A DNA stretch of 64,000 nucleotides, taken from assembly GCF_000143415.4 (NCBI RefSeq), contig NW_003314276.1, positions 1,654,466-1,718,465 of the forward strand. The letters are read 5' to 3'. Of the stretch, positions 59,958 to 64,000 are shown in pieces. The position numbers and the translations under genes are program-made. The DNA comes from Selaginella moellendorffii. Taxonomy: Eukaryota > Streptophyta > Lycopodiopsida > Selaginellales > Selaginellaceae. The notes under the pieces were generated by a model, which did no database searches, was not told the origin of the DNA, and was given only the letters and a program-made list of their open reading frames with translations. Each line of letters opens with the position of its first letter. Position 1 is the stretch's first letter.

Positions 59958-60350
59958 GGAAACAGTTCTTCTAATTTAGCTAGAATTGCCAACCTTTACA
60001 ACATCCACTATGGCTTTTACTATAAGCACTATGGACCAACTTGAACATCAACATAATCAGCTTTTAGCTTTAAATGTGTTTTGACCTGTTACAACTCTAG
60101 TGTAGCAACAGCAACATACTTTACAACAAGCATATATGTGTGGTGAGTGCTTCTAAGAGGGTGACTTAGTGAAGATCTTTGACTCTAAGACTTTACATCA
60201 TCCCAAACTTGCTACTCCATAACTGGGACTGTTTTGGATTGCTAGAATTGTGAGTCCAAACTTGTACTAACTCATGGATCTTGCTAACCACTGACTGCCA
60301 AATCCTCACAATAGCACCCATCTCCAATGCTACTATTTGTAGTAGCTTAG
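59958..60350 (+). pseudogene. Gypsy integrase remnant, right part (element C)
   Basis: Continues the reading cut at 41518: VETVLLI, LELPTFTT, MDQLEHQHNQLLALN, EGDLVKIFDSKTLHHP, PKLATP, LGLFWIARIVSP and LMDLANH. This is the usual C-terminal part of a gypsy integrase, in the order and spacing expected after LYGVE. Stops are scattered through it. Confidence 0.65.
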
Positions 60351-60870
60351 GTGGAATACTTTCATATTTTCTTTTTGTTTTTTTTTTTCTTATGTTTCAT
60401 AACTTTCAGATTCTCTATTTCTTTGTAAACATTTGAATTGTTTTGGATTCATAGTCCTAGCTTTGAGCTAGGAATGCTTGTGAGTTGACTCAACATGATG
60501 ATTGGTAATTTTACTTTTTTTGTGTAGCTTTCTTTTTGTAGTGTCCTCCCTTGTGAATCGTTGGGCTCATGCTGCTCACTTATCTCTTGCTGTGACACAC
60601 TAATCATGTCCAGGTGCTCTTTGATTCAAGATTGTGACAGATTTTATTTGTTGTGATCATGCTTAGGTGAGCATTTATAAATTAAGGTGTCAAGAAGGTT
60701 TTTTGTCAAGATACTCCTGGAAAGTGCATTATAATTGCTTACCTTTTCATTTCCTTTAAGCTTTAGCTGAGTAATGTAGCCAGCTTGCATCACCTGTTTT
60801 GCTGTGAGCATACCTGAGAAGTGTCTAAAATAGTTATGGCATGCATGAAGGATCTCAACAACCTCATTGT
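60351..60870. other. Spacer, probably worn retrotransposon
   Basis: No recognisable domain on either strand. Probably the end of element C and the start of element E. Confidence 0.35.
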
Positions 60871-61700
60871 CATTGATGCATTAGAGAAGATCACCATCAC
60901 CAGAAAAGAATCCCACCTAAGATGACATACTTTGTTACTAACTTGCATTTCTCACATATAGAGAGATGAGAAAAGCCTAGATGATATTGGCATATCAGGA
61001 GTGATAATAGAGCTGATCATCTAGAGTGTCTTGAAGGCATTATCAAAATTATGAGTGTTATCCTCATTTAAAAATGAGAAGAGAAGGCTGTTGGGATTGA
61101 ACACTCAAGATTTCTCCACCATGATCTTGAAATCAAATTTGGATAGCTAGAGAGCATGATGGCTTTGTAATATAGGTTTGCCTATTAGGGGATTCACTAG
61201 AATATGAATCATTGCCCTCTTCAGCATAAAATAGTGGCAAAGGTGATGGAAAGTAGAGACAATAGTTACTACATAATGATCAAGCTTTGTCTATTGATCC
61301 AAGAGATATGACAAGTCTTTACCTAGGAAATAGACACCATGCATCACATTCTTATTGCTAGTTTGATAGACAGCCATTAAATATGTCATATCCAATAGTT
61401 GAGTGAAGAGGTAGAATCCTTAGGTAAAATCTAGAGGTTGGAGAGCTAGTGTTGCCAGTTGAGCCTTCTTCAAAGCATTGAGAGAAACATTTCCATCCAC
61501 TATCCATTCAAAAATTACATCCTTGTGAAGCAGCTGTTGGAGGGGTTGGGTCATTGCTGCATAACCAAAGATGAAGTGTTAAAAGTAACCCGCACTGCTC
61601 AAAAATTGCCATAATTGCCCAATTGTGGATGGAGTTGGAGAGGCAATGATAACAGGCACTTTATCTAGGAAGACTTTTGGGACATCCCCTGCCTATACCC
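60871..61700 (-). pseudogene. Gypsy RT/RNase H remnant (element E)
   Basis: Minus-strand reading gives IIASPTPSTIGQLWQFLSSA then GYFXHFIFGYAAMTQPLQQL, LLHKDVIFEW and LNALKKAQLATLALQPLDFT. This is the connection between reverse transcriptase and RNase H in gypsy elements. NVMHGVYFLGKDLSYL and LDHYVVTIVSTFHHL cover the RNase H core. It has several stops. It ends next to the P450 duplication. Confidence 0.65.
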
Positions 61701-61831
61701 TATACCCTCTCACTGCATATCTCAACGGAATGACCTCTCTATAAAGAGAAAGTATGGCAGTTGTTAAACAAAATTTTTGCATAAAAGTCTGTTGATTAGG
61801 GTCGCCTAGACCGATCGAGGCCGGGGTTTCA
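61701..61831. other. Junction between retrotransposon remnant and P450 duplication
   Basis: Short transition of unclear origin; the match to copy 1 begins at 61832. Confidence 0.4.
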
Positions 61832-64000
61832 CTGCTCGAGGCGGATTTAGGAGTTAGGAGAACGGGTTCTAGATAAGTTGCTCTCGCGCTTGATCCGCTC
61901 GCCCCTTCCAGGATGCTTGACATCAAACCGCGTCTCGCTCTGGATCGTTCAAGAAGCCTGTGAGTTCACCCGGTGGTGGATGAAGAGATGCAGATACTTG
62001 TCTTGGGGCTCCATCGCGATGGTTCTAAACGTTTCTGAGGTACTATGAAAGAGCAGATGATTTATCAACCAGTTTGGTTCACGAACTCGGAGTAGTTCAA
62101 CGAACATAACTTTTTTGAACTTCTAATGCCAGGAACATGCATCACATTTTACTGAGTACAAGCGGCACTCCATGGATAGGCTTCAAGCCAAACTTCATCG
62201 CAGGATTATGGCGGTAGTTCGGTGAAAGCCGGAACAAGAATCGCTGTAGTATCATAGCCAGAATGACTTTGGCTTCGATCATCGCAAACGACTGGCCCAC
62301 GCACACCCGCGGCCCAAACGAAAACGGCATGAAAGCATTGGGATGCTTGCACGCGCTTGAGATCCCAGCTTTGAAGCGATCCGGATTGAATTGGCCTGCA
62401 TCTTCTCCCCAGAGCTCCTTATCCTGATGCAATCCAACAATTGGAAACGACACAGATACTCCTCTTGGAACGTGTAAATCTTGCAGCCAAGACTCCTCCA
62501 CACACTCCCTGGTCATCTCGACTACTGGTGGATACAGGCGCAGAGTTTCGTAAAGGATCATTCCCACCTGTTCAAGAATCAAGAAGTTAAGTTTTGGAAT
62601 TAGGAGATATTGATCGACTTACGAGCTTGAGCCTGCTGACACTCTCACCATCAGGAATCTCATTGCCACATACTTCGTGCACCTCAGCACGGGCGCGTTC
62701 TTGCCATTCAGGATAGCCTCCCAGTAGCATCAAAGTCCAGGTTAGTAAGATGGCTGTGGTCTCATGGCCCGCAAGGTAGAACGTCTTGCATTCCTCTATC
62801 AGATCCCTGCTTGTGAAATTACTGCTGCTGTCACACTCCTTCAGCATCAGTCCGAGTAAGTCATTCCCGTATGTATTACTCCTCCCTGACTTCACTGAGT
62901 TCCGACGCTCGTCTATGATCCCAGTGATCAAAGAATCCAACTCCTGATGAAGCTTCCACAGTCGGAGGTTGATTGGAAGTGGGAGAAACCTGTAAGCAAG
63001 TGATTATGATTCAGTTCAATAGATGATCGAGCATACCTGAAGCCTGGAATCCAGGAAAAGCTGAAGAGTTTGGGCACTAGCTCTGGGATTTTCTTAGACA
63101 ATATCTCGAAAACCCTCTGCCCTTTGAGATAGCTAGTTCCAAATGCTGTATGGGAAATAACGTCTCCTGTGAGCTTACGCACCTCTCCAGAGATTTCAAT
63201 CTCGGGATTCTGCTGCCTCGTAGCTTCCCATTGATCAAGCATGCGAGATGCGCACCCTGCGATTGAACCGGTCATTTGCTGTGTACAGGAGAATCAGAAA
63301 CACTTATCAGCCAGACTTCATGAGAAGATAATAATATGAATACCCACTTTAATACGTTCATGAAAGAATGCCGGTGCTACGAGTCGGCGGTGATGACTCC
63401 ATTCCTCTCCAGTAACAGAAACCAATCCACGACCAAGGAACAAGTTCGCGAACCGCAGCCCGGCCTCCGATTTATCAAACTGAGAAAACTTCTTAGACAA
63501 AACCTCCCTTACGATCTCAGGCTCCGAGACCGATATCCTTGGTTCAGTTCCCAACCAGAACACAAATCTCTTCCCTGGACCATGATCATCAGAAACAAAG
63601 CTTTGAGATTCATCAGGGATGACAAGAACATACCATATTGCTTCCGCCATTTGAGCAACGCAGGATATACCCGATGGAAGATGTCGTGGCTGAAACTTTC
63701 CATGTCGTGATCCTTGATGGCGCTCCTCATGTTCTGGATTTCAGCTATTTGGCCTACCATGAGTCGGGGTGGAGGCCCCTGAATGCCCTCCTTCTTCAGC
63801 TGCGCCGCGGTCGCCCTGGGGCGCCACCAGTAGACCGTCACGAATCGCCATAGCGCTGTGGTGAAGAGGACGATGCAAGTGCTCAAGATCCATCTCCCAT
63901 CCATTTGCTGAACTAAGGGTAAAATGTGGGGCAGGTGGGCGAGTGCAGTTAAATGGATATCCCTAAGAAGTTATTTGGAATTTCTAGCGTTACACGGTTT
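61832..64000 (-). repeat. P450 duplication unit, copy 2 (runs off the window)
   Basis: Direct repeat of 1459-3617 with small indels, for example near 61905 and 63930. The duplicated block continues to the last bases of the window. Confidence 0.85.
62142..63904 (-). CDS. Cytochrome P450 monooxygenase, CYP72-clan type (copy 2)
   Basis: Exons 63904-63634, 63574-63348, 63278-63037, 62989-62623 and 62567-62142 have exactly the same lengths as those of copy 1 (271, 227, 242, 367, 426 bp), again giving 510 residues without a stop. AGHETT, ETLR, FNPDRF and FSFGPRVCVG with the heme Cys are all preserved, so both copies look functional. It differs from copy 1 by scattered substitutions (Asp2 for Glu2, ATAILLTW for ATAALLTW in the I-helix). 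Intron 2 is longer (69 bp versus 48 bp). The I-helix change near the active site could alter substrate fit; that is inference. Confidence 0.93.

Overview
This looks like a land-plant nuclear contig. The three gene models whose splice sites I could follow exactly (cytochrome P450, bZIP factor, kinesin) all have very short introns of 46-73 bp. Together with gypsy/Helitron-rich spacers and two 100-N scaffold gaps, this suggests a compact-gene lycophyte such as Selaginella moellendorffii. The species is inference; no marker gene was tested.

Layout. 0-9 kb: a fragment of a bZIP gene start, a 0.9-kb dispersed repeat (X), an intact CYP72-clan P450 (minus), eroded CHD/PHD and gypsy gag fragments, an inverted repeat (Y) and an F-box pseudogene. 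9-23 kb: AT-rich spacer, a decayed Helitron (11.0-15.7 kb) with a solo mini-LTR inside and another beside it, a solo chromovirus LTR, and a WEE1-like kinase pseudogene. 23-27 kb: second copies of X, Y and the F-box piece, leading into the promoter of an intact ABI5/AREB-type bZIP gene. 28-35.4 kb: a duplicated kinesin-1 locus, with a dead copy at 28-30.7 kb and an intact 17-exon copy at 32.9-35.4 kb. A secreted hevein-like plus jacalin-lectin gene lies between them. 36-61.7 kb: almost only LTR retrotransposons. 62-64 kb: a second intact P450, a direct repeat of the first.

The most informative structure is the retrotransposon stack at 41.2-60.4 kb. An old plus-strand gypsy integrase (C) is split by an 18.4-kb minus-strand gypsy (B, 41519-59952). 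B contains a solo chromovirus LTR (44531-45673) and, inside its own 5' LTR, a 7.4-kb chromovirus (A, 52290-59690). A in turn contains a 674-bp TRIM/SMART mini-retrotransposon (55190-55863) with perfect 162-bp LTRs and a CTGAG target duplication. The TRIM shares its terminal LTR sequence, primer-binding site and polypurine tract with the chromovirus, which suggests it used chromovirus proteins. The resident chromovirus lacks its integrase catalytic core and could not have supplied that activity.

The host genes have unrelated roles: two P450 monooxygenases, an ABA-type transcription factor, a microtubule motor and a secreted lectin. I see no host operon-like or pathway cluster. I did not find a clearly new enzymatic or defence system; the novelty here lies in element architecture and in the hevein-jacalin fusion.
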